Below are positions 17,202-26,606 of a stretch of 64,000 nt of DNA, one piece after another. Numbering within the stretch: position 1 is the stretch's first letter; the number at the start of each line of letters is the position of its first letter. The notes below the pieces were generated by a model. The model saw only the letters and a program-made list of their open reading frames with translations, was not told the origin of the DNA and did no database searches. The position numbers were made by a program, and so were the translations under genes. The stretch is from Candidatus Cloacimonadota bacterium (GTDB lineage Bacteria; Cloacimonadota; Cloacimonadia; Cloacimonadales; TCS61), in NCBI GenBank assembly GCA_021734835.1, contig JAIPIH010000003.1, forward strand, positions 144,918 through 208,917, written 5' to 3'.

Positions 17202-18671
17202 ATGCGGAAAACATTATTTTTTCTAATACTATTTTCTTTACTCTCTTTACCAATTTCAATCCGAGCAATAGATAAATTTTATACTTATTACGATAAAGGC
17301 TTGGAGTATATGGAAAAAGGGGAGTGGGAAAGAGCAATTGAAGAATTGAAAAGTGCAATCTCACTCGTGTTTGAAGATGCAAAAAGGCAAAGGACGTACG
17401 GCACTAGATTCATCAAGTATTTTCCCCATCGTGAACTAGGAGTTTGTTATTATTATTTAGAAGAATTTAATGATGCCATGGGTGAATTGCAACTTTCATA
17501 CGCTTACAAAAAGTCAAAAAGAGCTGAAGAATTCATTAAGAAACTCAGTTATAAAGGTGAAAAAATCGATCTATCAGATGACTTAGCTCTGAAAGATGCA
17601 AAGTTGAAAGAACAACAGCAATTAGCATTACGACAAAAAAAACTGGATGAACAACGTCAAAAAGAAGCAGAAATAGCTCGTAAGCAAAAGGAGCTTGAAG
17701 AAGAAGAAAAACGATTAACTCTTGAAAAAAAGAGAAAAGAAGAGGATGAAAACCTCCGATTAGAAAAAGAAAAATCAGCAAAGCAGGAAAAAGTTAATGA
17801 TAAGGAATTGCTGGCTGAAGAAAGAAAACGCAAAAATGAAGAAGAACTTTTGGCTTTGGAACTGGCTATAGCAATTAAGAAAAAAGAACTGCTGGAAGAA
17901 CAAACTAAACTGGAAGAGCATAAACAACAAACAAGTAATGTAACACTTCTTCCAATAGGAGCATTAACTTATGACCCCTCCAAAGTTACACAGGTCGGTT
18001 CCAGATTATCGGTTGCTGTTCTCAATTTTGAGAGTAATGATGCAGCAGAAAATTTAATAGAATCAGTAACAGAAAAGCTCATTACTCAGCTTGTTAATTT
18101 ACGACGGTTTAGGGTAATTGAACGCAGTGCTTTAGATAAGATCATGCAAGAGCAGAAACTGGGAATGACCGGTTTTGTAGATGAGGAAACAGCTGTAAAA
18201 GTTGGGAAATTAGCAGGAGCTGATGTCATTATTATGGGCAGAATAAATCTGGAGATAGGCTTTGCCAAAGTAAACGCACGAGGCATCGATACAGAAACAA
18301 GTGAGTTGATAGTAGCAAAAGAAGCAGATACCGGTAATACGAATATTGAAAATATCGAAAAACTAGTTGAACAGGTTGCAGTCGGGATTTACAATGATCT
18401 TCCCTTAGTTGAAGGTGTAGTAATGGCTGTAGAGGAAGAGCAGGTTATTTTGAGCATTGGCAGTCAAGTTGGTGTACGAAAAGGCACAAAATGTGTAGCT
18501 TATAAGGAAGGCAAAAAATATTATCATCCTACAACGGGTGAAGTTCTGGGTAAAAATGTAACACCTTTAGGAGAATTGATCGTCGTTCAGGTTCAGGAAA
18601 AGATGTCTATTGCTAAACCGCTTGGAAAGATCAGCAACATTGAAATAGAGGATAAAGTTGTAGTAAAATAA
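17202..18671 (+). CDS. TPR/coiled-coil protein with CsgG-like and FlgT-like domains
   Basis: 489 residues. A signal peptide (to about residue 22, SIRAIDK) is followed by TPR-like helices (about 25-115) and a long charged coiled coil (about 125-245, rich in EEEKR repeats). Next comes a CsgG/LpoB-like domain (about 260-400: LSVAVLNFESND, FRVIERSALDKIMQEQKLGMTGFVD, GADVIIMGRI). The C-terminal module (about 400-489) resembles FlgT C-terminal beta domains (VEGVVMAVEEEQVILSIG). It is probably periplasmic or outer-membrane associated. The ATG has a GGAGGT site. It is the first of four co-oriented genes running to a CHASE2 adenylate cyclase. No curli genes are present, so a curlin export role is not claimed. 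Confidence 0.8.
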   Translation: MRKTLFFLILFSLLSLPISIRAIDKFYTYYDKGLEYMEKGEWERAIEELKSAISLVFEDAKRQRTYGTRFIKYFPHRELGVCYYYLEEFNDAMGELQLSYAYKKSKRAEEFIKKLSYKGEKIDLSDDLALKDAKLKEQQQLALRQKKLDEQRQKEAEIARKQKELEEEEKRLTLEKKRKEEDENLRLEKEKSAKQEKVNDKELLAEERKRKNEEELLALELAIAIKKKELLEEQTKLEEHKQQTSNVTLLPIGALTYDPSKVTQVGSRLSVAVLNFESNDAAENLIESVTEKLITQLVNLRRFRVIERSALDKIMQEQKLGMTGFVDEETAVKVGKLAGADVIIMGRINLEIGFAKVNARGIDTETSELIVAKEADTGNTNIENIEKLVEQVAVGIYNDLPLVEGVVMAVEEEQVILSIGSQVGVRKGTKCVAYKEGKKYYHPTTGEVLGKNVTPLGELIVVQVQEKMSIAKPLGKISNIEIEDKVVVK

Positions 18672-18724
18672 ATGCTCATACTAAATAATATCTAGCAATA
18701 TTGAAATAGAATGGGGAGGGGAAC

Positions 18725-19903
18725 ATGAGAAAATATTATCTTATGTTGGTAGTTTTGTTTATTTACTTGAATTTAAACTCGATCGATTGGAATATATCAG
18801 GAGCTGGAGCTCGAGCAGCTGGAATGGGTGATGCCTTTATTGGTGTTGCAGATGATGCAACTGCAATCACTTGGAATCCAGGTGGATTAACTCAATTATA
18901 TCGTCCGGAAGTTTCTTTAGTTACAAGGTTTATCGCAGAGAACTACAAATACGAATCATCAATTTATGATACTGACGTAGATAATCAGAGCCATTTCATA
19001 GTAAATTTTGCTAGCGTTGCATATCCGGTGATGAATGGTCGGTTGGTAGTAGCCATGGCATATCAAAAGCAATTAGACTGGTATAGCGGTTGGGAAAGTG
19101 ATGAGAATGAAAACGCTGATGGAGGAGCAAATACATTAATGGCCGGTGTTGCGGTGAGAATAATTCCAGTGTTATCTGCCGGTTTATCGACAAATATTTG
19201 GATGGGAAGCAGTTTCAAAGAAACGTATGATTCGATCTATGATGATGATGTTGAAAGAACTATTAAATTTTCCGGTTTAAATATGGCTTTTGGACTGATG
19301 CTTGATCTTTACAATTTGCCCAATCCTATTCCATTAAAATTTGGTATGATGATGAGAACACCGTTTGATCTGGGTGTGGAAGTTGATGCGGATTATAGCT
19401 ATGAGCCTGATATTAGTTATAAGAACACTGTAAAGATGCCAATAATGATTGGTTTCGGTTCCTCAATTCGTTTAACGGATTATTTGAATATATCAGCTGA
19501 TTATGAAATAAGAGCTTATGGTAAAAGTAAGATAGAATATGAATTGGGTGATGAAGCTAATCTAAGTGAAAGTGAGAAAGATCTGAATCAATTGAGACTT
19601 GGTGCAGAATATCTGATTGTCTCTGATTTTGCTGTCATTCCACTCAGAGTAGGCTTTAAAACAATTCCAACTTTGATTTCAAATGGAAAGGGTCCATCGG
19701 GCAATTGGGATTTCACAGATCAGGTGACAGGGACAGGATTTTCTGTGGGAACTGGTTTGATCTTTGAAAAAATTGCTATCGACGCTACTGGAGAGATTTC
19801 TTCTTATAAAGAGGAATGGATAGACTGGCCGGATTATGATGAAAACGAGAGTGGAACTTTATCGAAATTTACAGCTACATTATCAACAGTTTTCTACTTT
19901 TAA
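18725..19903 (+). CDS. PorV/FadL-like outer-membrane beta-barrel protein
   Basis: 392 residues. After a signal peptide the mature protein starts with the family signature GAGARAAGMGDAFIGVADDATAITWNPGGLTQL (residues about 24-56), typical of the PorV/PorQ and UPF0164 branch of the OmpP1/FadL superfamily. Alternating strands follow, and the protein ends in an aromatic residue (LSTVFYF). It should form a barrel in the outer membrane; related proteins act as transport or secretion accessories. A strong GGGGAGGGG ribosome site precedes the ATG. It sits between the CsgG-like and LPP20-like genes. Confidence 0.85.
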   Translation: MRKYYLMLVVLFIYLNLNSIDWNISGAGARAAGMGDAFIGVADDATAITWNPGGLTQLYRPEVSLVTRFIAENYKYESSIYDTDVDNQSHFIVNFASVAYPVMNGRLVVAMAYQKQLDWYSGWESDENENADGGANTLMAGVAVRIIPVLSAGLSTNIWMGSSFKETYDSIYDDDVERTIKFSGLNMAFGLMLDLYNLPNPIPLKFGMMMRTPFDLGVEVDADYSYEPDISYKNTVKMPIMIGFGSSIRLTDYLNISADYEIRAYGKSKIEYELGDEANLSESEKDLNQLRLGAEYLIVSDFAVIPLRVGFKTIPTLISNGKGPSGNWDFTDQVTGTGFSVGTGLIFEKIAIDATGEISSYKEEWIDWPDYDENESGTLSKFTATLSTVFYF

Positions 19904-20019
19904 ATTAATTTAGCACAGCAAAAGTAGGATCATCTCGGAAAAATAATTATTTGTGAAGTTATGGCTTAGCTAAACCAGATCACTATTAAAGCATATTTAT
20001 TGATAAAGGGATTATAAAT

Positions 20020-21375
20020 ATGAAGAATACTAAATTAGTTTTTGCACTGTTGTGTTTATATGTAATGTTGTCAGGAAAAAGTACTCCTGATTGGGTTAAA
20101 AATAAACCCATAGATAATCAATTCTATATAGGTATAGGTCATGCAGTGAAAATAAAAGACAATAATGACCATATTGAAAAAGCAACCCATAACGCTTTAA
20201 AAAATTTAGCCTCTGAGATCACAATAAATATCTCAGGAGAGGTTGTGAGTAGTATGATCGAAAAATCAGGAATGTTGGAAGAAGAATTGAAATCGAAGAT
20301 CCGATCTACTACTGAAGCAGAATTAGAGGGTTATGAATTGGTTGAGCAATGGCAGGATAAAAAGGATTTTTGGATTTATTATCGACTTTCTAAAATTAAA
20401 TATCAATTAGCCAGAGAGGAAAAAATTGAAAAATCTATTAGTTTGTCATTCGATCTTTTTACACAAGCCAAACAATTTGAGCATAATAATGAGTATGATA
20501 AAGCACTATTACTTTACTTACAGGCACTTAAGCCTATCGAAAAATACATTGGGGAAACACTTACTATAGAGTATCAGGGAAGATCGATATTTTTGAACAA
20601 TGAAATTTACCTTTCGATTCAAAGTGTTCTTTCGGGTCTTGAACTAAAGCCTGTTCAAAATAATATTGAAGCTAAAAGGAACAAAGTTGTACAACAACCA
20701 TTGAAGATCTTAGTAACTTATAATGGATCTGAGAAAATTCCAATTTCTAATCTGTCAATTGATTTCAGTTTCTTAAGAGGTTCGGGTGAGATAATAGCAA
20801 AAGCCAAAACTAATATGGAAGGTGTTGCTTCGACAAAAATAAGTAAGGTAACTTCATCTGAAAAAATGCAGATCATACTTGCCGAAATAGACCTTTCAAG
20901 TCTTATCCGTCAGGACAGTACTTCTTTTGTTTATCAGGATATACTAAAAACCTTTCCAATCCCATCTACAAGGATAATCTTGAACGTATCTGGACTTCTC
21001 TTATACATTGAATCGGAGGAAATGAATTTAGGTAAACCGCTTTCTGTTTTGTATATTGAACCGAAGATCAAAGAAAGTTTTTCAGAAAAAGGTTTTTCAT
21101 TTACAGATGATCTCAGTTCAGCGGATATTTATATTTCAATAAAAGCAAAATCAAGAGCAGGATCGGAGTTGTATGGGATGTACTCTTCATTTGTTGATGC
21201 AACAGTATCAGCATTGGAAATGAGCACCGGTGAAGAAATTTATAAGAATTCTTTCAACAATATAAGCGGACAGGATTTGAATGAGTGGAAGGCAGGCTTG
21301 AAAGCTTTTGAAAATGTTGCTGAAAAAATTCGCGACAATATAGTCCCAAAGATCATCAAAATTGTAAATCAATGA
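20020..21375 (+). CDS. LPP20-like envelope protein
   Basis: 451 residues with a signal peptide and no lipobox cysteine (LLCLYVMLSGKSTPDWV). Residues about 25-145 match the LPP20-type pattern: TPDWVKNKPI, FYIGIGHA, then ATHNALKNLASEI and a closing FWIYYRLSKIKYQ. A helical TPR-like stretch (about 150-200) and beta-rich domains follow. The C-terminal third (about 345-451, LYIESEEMNLGKPLSVL to the end) recalls CsgG/LpoB-type folds. It is probably periplasmic. Its stop overlaps the start of the cyclase gene by four bases, so translation of the two is likely coupled. Confidence 0.75.
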   Translation: MKNTKLVFALLCLYVMLSGKSTPDWVKNKPIDNQFYIGIGHAVKIKDNNDHIEKATHNALKNLASEITINISGEVVSSMIEKSGMLEEELKSKIRSTTEAELEGYELVEQWQDKKDFWIYYRLSKIKYQLAREEKIEKSISLSFDLFTQAKQFEHNNEYDKALLLYLQALKPIEKYIGETLTIEYQGRSIFLNNEIYLSIQSVLSGLELKPVQNNIEAKRNKVVQQPLKILVTYNGSEKIPISNLSIDFSFLRGSGEIIAKAKTNMEGVASTKISKVTSSEKMQIILAEIDLSSLIRQDSTSFVYQDILKTFPIPSTRIILNVSGLLLYIESEEMNLGKPLSVLYIEPKIKESFSEKGFSFTDDLSSADIYISIKAKSRAGSELYGMYSSFVDATVSALEMSTGEEIYKNSFNNISGQDLNEWKAGLKAFENVAEKIRDNIVPKIIKIVNQ

Positions 21376-23498
21376 TAAAAAAAACACGTTCAGTTAAATT
21401 TTCAAAACTCTATAAGAAATGGTATTTCATTCTGATCATTGCTTTTTTTTTAACTCTGATCATTAACCTGATAAGTTCTTTTCCATTCCTGGTTGATATT
21501 GAAAAAAAAGTATTGGATTACCGATTTATTCTGGATCCAACTGTCGCTAAAGCAGATACGAATATTTTGATAATTGCTATTGATGATAGCAGCTTGGATT
21601 TCTTCAGTGAAAACGGAATCTCCTGGCCCTGGCCTCGATCTTTTTATGGTCATGTCGTGAACTTTCTTACCCGGGCAGAAGTGCGATCAGTTCTGTTTGA
21701 TATGCAATTTTATGAAAAAGATATAGAAAGAGAAGAAACAACTGCTGAAGAAACAGATGACATGTTCGCAGAGGCTATAAGAGCAAATGGTAACGTGTAT
21801 TTAGGTTCGCAAATGCTGCATGATGCAAACAAGATCAATTCTAAAGTATACAATTTTGCCCGTCAAACTAGAATCACCGATCTTCCAGCTTACAACGGAA
21901 TAAGAGCACCAATAGAACCATTTTTGCTAAGTACAAAATCGATCGGGATAATTAATACAGAGCCTGATAATGACGGTTTGATCAGACGAGTGGGACTACA
22001 TTTTAATCTAAATGACAATTACTTTTCACAAATAGCTTATGGTGTCTGGCTTGACCAAAATAACTCTCTGAAAACAGATAATATACCAGTTGATAAAGAT
22101 GGTAATTATTTATTGAATTGGTATGGAGTTGATGCTTTTAAAACCTATCCATTCAAAGCTGTGATCGCTTCTGCGTCTGCGGTAATGAATAATGCTGATC
22201 CCATTTTACAGCCAGATCTATTTAAGGATAAAAATGTGATCATTGGTGCTACCGCGGCCGGTCTCTACGATCTGAAATCAAACTCATATTCAAAAATAAT
22301 GCCCGGTATGGAGATTTGGGCTACCGCACTTTCAAACTATATCAATAGTGATTTTATAACTGTAGTACCTAACTGGAATAATTTCTTAATAACATTTGTA
22401 ACAATATTTCTGATACTATACTTAATTTCAAATTACCTACAGAAAAAAGCTAACTTTTATATTCTGATAATTCTGCTTGGTATAATTTTATTAAATTTTG
22501 CTTTTTGGAAATATTATCGTATTCAATTCAATTTCACTCAGCAAATTTTGGGTATTATTATCGCTTACTTACTTATCAATACCTATAGTTATTTTTTGGA
22601 GGGGAAATCCAGGCGCGAGATAAGAAAAATTTTTACGCGATATCTTCACGATGATGTTATCAAGCAGCTGGAAGAAGATCCAAAAAAAGTGTATTTGGGA
22701 GGTAAAGAGATCGAAGCGACGGTAGTTTACACAGACATTTACAACTTTACAACATTATCTGAGACCAAAACTCCCTCGGAACTTGTACAAGATCTAAATG
22801 AATATTTCAAAGAAATTATAGATTACATTTTTCAATTTAACGGGCTATTAGATAAATACACTGGTGATGGGATCATGGCGCTTTTTGGAGCCCCGATCGA
22901 AAGGAGTGAGCATGCTCTGCTGGCTTGTAGAGCTGCTTATTCCCATAAAGAACTTCAAAGAAAATTAAAGGATAAAACCAATCTTTCTGCGGTTGAAGAA
23001 CTTCACTTGAAAACTCGAATAGGAATAAATTCAGGACCTCTTGTAGCAGGAAATATAGGTGGTGAAAAGAGGATGGATTATACAGCTATTGGAGATACGG
23101 TTAATTTAGCAGCTCGTTTAGAAGGTGTGAATAAGATCTACCAAACTAATATAATTATCAGCGAAAATACTTACTACCAAGTTAAAGAAGAATTTATTTG
23201 TCGTGAACTTGACTCTCTCAAAGTAAAAGGGAAAACAATTCCAACCCGTATTTATGAGATAATTGATAAAAAACAAGAAATTGACAATCCACAGAAATAC
23301 AAATGGATCTCCAATTATGAAAAAGCTCTGAAGCTATATCGGGAAAAAGACTGGCAGCAAGCCGGAGAGGTGTTCCAAGAATTATCAGAAGATCCATATA
23401 ATGACAGCGCTTCTAAGGTTATGTTCACAAGATGTTTGTATCTACTAGAATACCCGCCTAAAGAATGGGATGGTGTGATAAAACTTGATGTAAAATAA
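21372..23498 (+). CDS. CHASE2-domain adenylate cyclase (class III)
   Basis: 708 residues. One N-terminal helix is followed by an extracytoplasmic CHASE2 sensor (about 45-330, with PWPRSFYGHVVNFL and MPGMEIWATALSNYI), then three helices (about 335-415). A class III cyclase domain (about 445-625) follows. Catalytic features are intact: the first metal aspartate in VYTDIYNFT, the second in KYTGDGIMALFG, adenine-recognising lysine in LLDKY and aspartate in RMDYTAIG, and transition-state asparagine and arginine in VNLAARLE. It should make cyclic AMP in response to an envelope signal. A TPR-like tail ends the protein. It overlaps the LPP20-like gene by four bases. Confidence 0.92.
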   Translation: MIKKTRSVKFSKLYKKWYFILIIAFFLTLIINLISSFPFLVDIEKKVLDYRFILDPTVAKADTNILIIAIDDSSLDFFSENGISWPWPRSFYGHVVNFLTRAEVRSVLFDMQFYEKDIEREETTAEETDDMFAEAIRANGNVYLGSQMLHDANKINSKVYNFARQTRITDLPAYNGIRAPIEPFLLSTKSIGIINTEPDNDGLIRRVGLHFNLNDNYFSQIAYGVWLDQNNSLKTDNIPVDKDGNYLLNWYGVDAFKTYPFKAVIASASAVMNNADPILQPDLFKDKNVIIGATAAGLYDLKSNSYSKIMPGMEIWATALSNYINSDFITVVPNWNNFLITFVTIFLILYLISNYLQKKANFYILIILLGIILLNFAFWKYYRIQFNFTQQILGIIIAYLLINTYSYFLEGKSRREIRKIFTRYLHDDVIKQLEEDPKKVYLGGKEIEATVVYTDIYNFTTLSETKTPSELVQDLNEYFKEIIDYIFQFNGLLDKYTGDGIMALFGAPIERSEHALLACRAAYSHKELQRKLKDKTNLSAVEELHLKTRIGINSGPLVAGNIGGEKRMDYTAIGDTVNLAARLEGVNKIYQTNIIISENTYYQVKEEFICRELDSLKVKGKTIPTRIYEIIDKKQEIDNPQKYKWISNYEKALKLYREKDWQQAGEVFQELSEDPYNDSASKVMFTRCLYLLEYPPKEWDGVIKLDVK

Positions 23499-23503
23499 TA
23501 CCT

Positions 23504-24217
23504 CTAAGGTTCAATAATTAAATCAATTATCTGATCACGAACATGATCTTTAAGCTCTTCGATCGAAAGTTTATTAACTGTCTCACTTGTGATAGGATCA
23601 CCAAAATAAATAGTTATTGTAGTTGGAGTTATATGCCATTTTCCTTTAGGTTTCAATTTGTATAAACCGGATAATCCTATTGGGATAATACCAACTTCCG
23701 CCTGTTTCGCCAGATGGAAAGGCATTTTTTTGAAAGGCTGAATACTACCGTTCAAGGTTCTTCCGCCTTCCGGTAAGATTGCAATTGAAGTATGTGCCTG
23801 CAATAGAACCTTTGCTTTTTCCATACTGCGCATAGAAGAATAAATGCTGGTTCTTTCAATGGGGATTGTTCCAAGCCTGGAAATTAACCATCCATAAACC
23901 GGCCATTTAAATTGATGATGTGCTTCAACACCTATACAGTAATGTGGAATATAGGCTTTTAATAGAGGAACATCAAAAATGCTAACATGGTTTGCCATCA
24001 GCAAATATGTTTTAGAACTGTCTATAGCCACATTTCCTTTTACCTCAACCTTAATAAATAAAAGTTTAAATAACAATTTCAAAAAAGATTTTACAAATGG
24101 ATCAATCGTTTTTAAGGGAAATAAAAAAGAAAAAAGTATTATTACAATGCTGAATATTACAAAAAAGGTCAATCCTATCATCCAAAGAAAAAGTGAACGT
24201 ATGCTTTTCATTTCCAA
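23504..24217 (-). CDS. 1-acylglycerol-3-phosphate acyltransferase-like (PlsC family)
   Basis: 237 residues. An N-terminal membrane helix pair (about 8-50) precedes the acyltransferase block 1 NHVSIFD (HX4D) and block 3 LPEGGRTLNG. It should transfer an acyl chain to lysophosphatidic acid or a similar acceptor at the inner face of the cytoplasmic membrane. It overlaps the preceding diacylglycerol-kinase-like gene by ten bases, which supports a shared role in phospholipid turnover. It converges with the adenylate cyclase gene with only five bases between the stops. Confidence 0.9.
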   Translation of the reverse strand: MEMKSIRSLFLWMIGLTFFVIFSIVIILFSFLFPLKTIDPFVKSFLKLLFKLLFIKVEVKGNVAIDSSKTYLLMANHVSIFDVPLLKAYIPHYCIGVEAHHQFKWPVYGWLISRLGTIPIERTSIYSSMRSMEKAKVLLQAHTSIAILPEGGRTLNGSIQPFKKMPFHLAKQAEVGIIPIGLSGLYKLKPKGKWHITPTTITIYFGDPITSETVNKLSIEELKDHVRDQIIDLIIEP

Positions 24218-25098
24218 AGTATATCAATGTCTTTGTGAAGACACTCGATCTCAACTGGCGTGATCCCTACAAGTTCCCCATCAGGAGTAAGTACTTTAAA
24301 TGGCTCTGTTGTAATTTTAATGTGTCTTGCAGTAAAAGTTTCTACCTGAGGCAAATTTACATGTTCTCCTGTAAAAACCTTTGGGAAAGCCCGGAGTAAA
24401 CTAAGTCGGTTCATTTTCCCGAGAAGAGTAATATTTAAAAGTCCATCATCAATCTTTGCATTAGGTGCCATATAAAAATTTGAGGTGTAAGTTGTATTAG
24501 AAACTTCCACAAAGATATTATCCCGTTTTAACTTCTTACCGTCTAATTCAATTTTCAATTTCAATGAACGCAGAGTAATCATGTGCCAGAGTACACCGAG
24601 AGTGTAAGAAATATTCCCTAAAAATTTTAACTTTTTCGCTGTTTTTGTTACATCTGCTACGAAACCTAATCCCAATATATTTAAAAAATAATATGATTGA
24701 CCGTGGCAGGTGAATTGTCCTACATCCATTTTTCTGATATTCTGATCAGCAATTATTTTCACTGCCTTTTTCCACTTCGAAACATGAAGATCAAGATCTC
24801 TGGCTACAGCATTTCCTGTACCTACAGGTAAAATTCCCAAGGGTGGTTTCTTCTTTCCTTTATTCTGGTAATAACCGTTGACTACCTCAAATAAAGTCCC
24901 ATCTCCTCCTGCTGCAACTACGGCATCATACTCCTTCAAGTTGACGTTTTTGATAAGGGTTACTGCATGTTCCGGGTAATCGGTTAACTTGAGGTCAAAA
25001 TCCACCTTTAATTTAGTGAATTCTTCTTCAACTTGTTTTAATATTTTTCCGGCACGACCATGCCCTGCAAAGGGATTATATACTAATAAAATCATCAT
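24208..25098 (-). CDS. Diacylglycerol/sphingosine kinase family lipid kinase
   Basis: 296 residues of the DagK/YegS/LCB5 family. The nucleotide-binding signature GGDGTLFEVVNG lies near residues 65-77, followed by PLGILPVGTGNAVARDLDL. The second domain includes VEVSNTTYTSNFYMAPNAKIDDGLLNI and closes with TPDGELVGITPVEIE. It probably phosphorylates a lipid such as diacylglycerol at the membrane surface. It precedes and overlaps the PlsC-like gene. The exact lipid substrate cannot be told from sequence. Confidence 0.92.
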   Translation of the reverse strand: MMILLVYNPFAGHGRAGKILKQVEEEFTKLKVDFDLKLTDYPEHAVTLIKNVNLKEYDAVVAAGGDGTLFEVVNGYYQNKGKKKPPLGILPVGTGNAVARDLDLHVSKWKKAVKIIADQNIRKMDVGQFTCHGQSYYFLNILGLGFVADVTKTAKKLKFLGNISYTLGVLWHMITLRSLKLKIELDGKKLKRDNIFVEVSNTTYTSNFYMAPNAKIDDGLLNITLLGKMNRLSLLRAFPKVFTGEHVNLPQVETFTARHIKITTEPFKVLTPDGELVGITPVEIECLHKDIDILWK

Positions 25099-25270
25099 AC
25101 TATTTCCTTATCTTCTAATTCTGTCACTTTTATCAATAAAATTACGAATCGTCAAATTATTTAAGGGGTAGTAGTCTGTACATTATTATTTTATTGACTC
25201 ATTCTATTCCTACAATTCATTTGTAAGTAAAAAAAGGAAACTTCCTTATTGAACTGAGTGGAGGATAATA

Positions 25271-26503
25271 ATGAAGCAAAGATTCGTTCTTATAGTATTA
25301 TTATTTGCAGCTGTTATTGGAGCTTCGGAATATGCTACTATACAAAGAGATAGAGCAATTGTCAGAAACGGACCTGGCTCTTATTATCAAATAATTGCAG
25401 AATTAGAAAAAGGTGACTCTTTTGTCATTAAGGAAGAAAATGGCGGCTGGCTTAAAATGCAAAAAGAGAAGCTGGAAGGATACATTTCCCAAAAAGTTAC
25501 GATTCCAAGAAAATCGTCAGAAGATATTTTCTCTAAGATGGGTGTCCAAAAGACTGATTTGTATGTTTCTCAGCACGGTATGTCTGCAGGTGTGAAAGGA
25601 TTTGCACAAAAATTCACAAAAAAATTCTCCGGTTCACAAGATTTTATAACCCTTTATTTAAATTTTAATCTCGACCCAATCTCCTACAAAAATTTTGAAA
25701 ATGCAACATATAAAGGCTTTAATTTAAAGCAGAATTATCAGAACTTTAAATTACCTCCACCAGAAAATAAAGATTATTTTTCTTTTCCGGAAGAGGGTAT
25801 GGGAATAGGAATTGCCTCTCATCTTGCAAATTTAGGTATTTACGATGATCCTAAGCTGACTGAATATATAAACCAAGTTGGAAATATTATCGTCGAAGCT
25901 ACAGATGCTTATGATATCAATTTTAAAATTTTTATCTTGGATGTCGATGAAGTAAATGGATATTCTTGTCCCGGTGGAATAATATTCATCACGCTCGGAA
26001 TGTTGAAAATGGTACGCACTGAAGCGGAATTAGCTTGTGTTCTGGCACATGAAATTGCCCATGTTGAAAGACATCACGGTATGCTGGAAATGGAAAAACG
26101 TAAACATCATATTATGTCAGATAATGCTTTTAGTGAAATGGATAGGGAGATGGAAGAAATAGGTTTGGAGACGGATAAAGAATACCAAAGCAGTGAGGCT
26201 GAAATGGAAGAACTTTGCTTTGATATCTATGAAATTATTGTAAATGGAAGGCTGCAGGAATACGAAAAAGAAGCTGACCAATTAGCAATCATCTATGCCT
26301 CAAGAGCGGGTTATGATGGAAGACAGTTGCTGAATTTACTGCAAAGATTAAAGCAATCAGCAACTATATCAAGTAATGAACATTATACTCCCGGACAAAT
26401 TGAAAAGAGAATTGTCATTGTTAAAGAAAAATTATCTCATTATAATTTTAATAGAGAACTTTTTGATAAATATGAACGATTTAACAGCACAGTAAGATTC
26501 TAG
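25271..26503 (+). CDS. SH3-domain M48 family metalloprotease
   Basis: 410 residues. A signal peptide (to about residue 19) precedes a bacterial SH3 domain (about 22-75: RAIVRNGPGSYYQIIAELEKGD, GGWLKM). The C-terminal half is an M48 zinc peptidase with HEIAHVERHH (near 260) and a distal glutamate region YEKEADQLAIIYASRAGYD, which matches the family EXXAD motif. It should be periplasmic and act in protein quality control, like BepA/LoiP-type enzymes. A GGAGG site precedes the ATG. It is a stand-alone gene. Confidence 0.9.
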   Translation: MKQRFVLIVLLFAAVIGASEYATIQRDRAIVRNGPGSYYQIIAELEKGDSFVIKEENGGWLKMQKEKLEGYISQKVTIPRKSSEDIFSKMGVQKTDLYVSQHGMSAGVKGFAQKFTKKFSGSQDFITLYLNFNLDPISYKNFENATYKGFNLKQNYQNFKLPPPENKDYFSFPEEGMGIGIASHLANLGIYDDPKLTEYINQVGNIIVEATDAYDINFKIFILDVDEVNGYSCPGGIIFITLGMLKMVRTEAELACVLAHEIAHVERHHGMLEMEKRKHHIMSDNAFSEMDREMEEIGLETDKEYQSSEAEMEELCFDIYEIIVNGRLQEYEKEADQLAIIYASRAGYDGRQLLNLLQRLKQSATISSNEHYTPGQIEKRIVIVKEKLSHYNFNRELFDKYERFNSTVRF

Positions 26504-26606
26504 AAATTACTTCTATTATAGATACTTAACGATAATAGAAAAACTTACAGCGTATGTTATCAAATAATAAATTGACTTATCATACTCCGAAATTTTCTTA
26601 CACCAA

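Noticed and set aside
26504..26606. Terminator after the M48 protease gene
   Set aside because: A TCTATTAT/ATAATAGA inverted repeat exists but is followed by an A-run on the plus strand, so it does not have the form of a terminator for the upstream gene.
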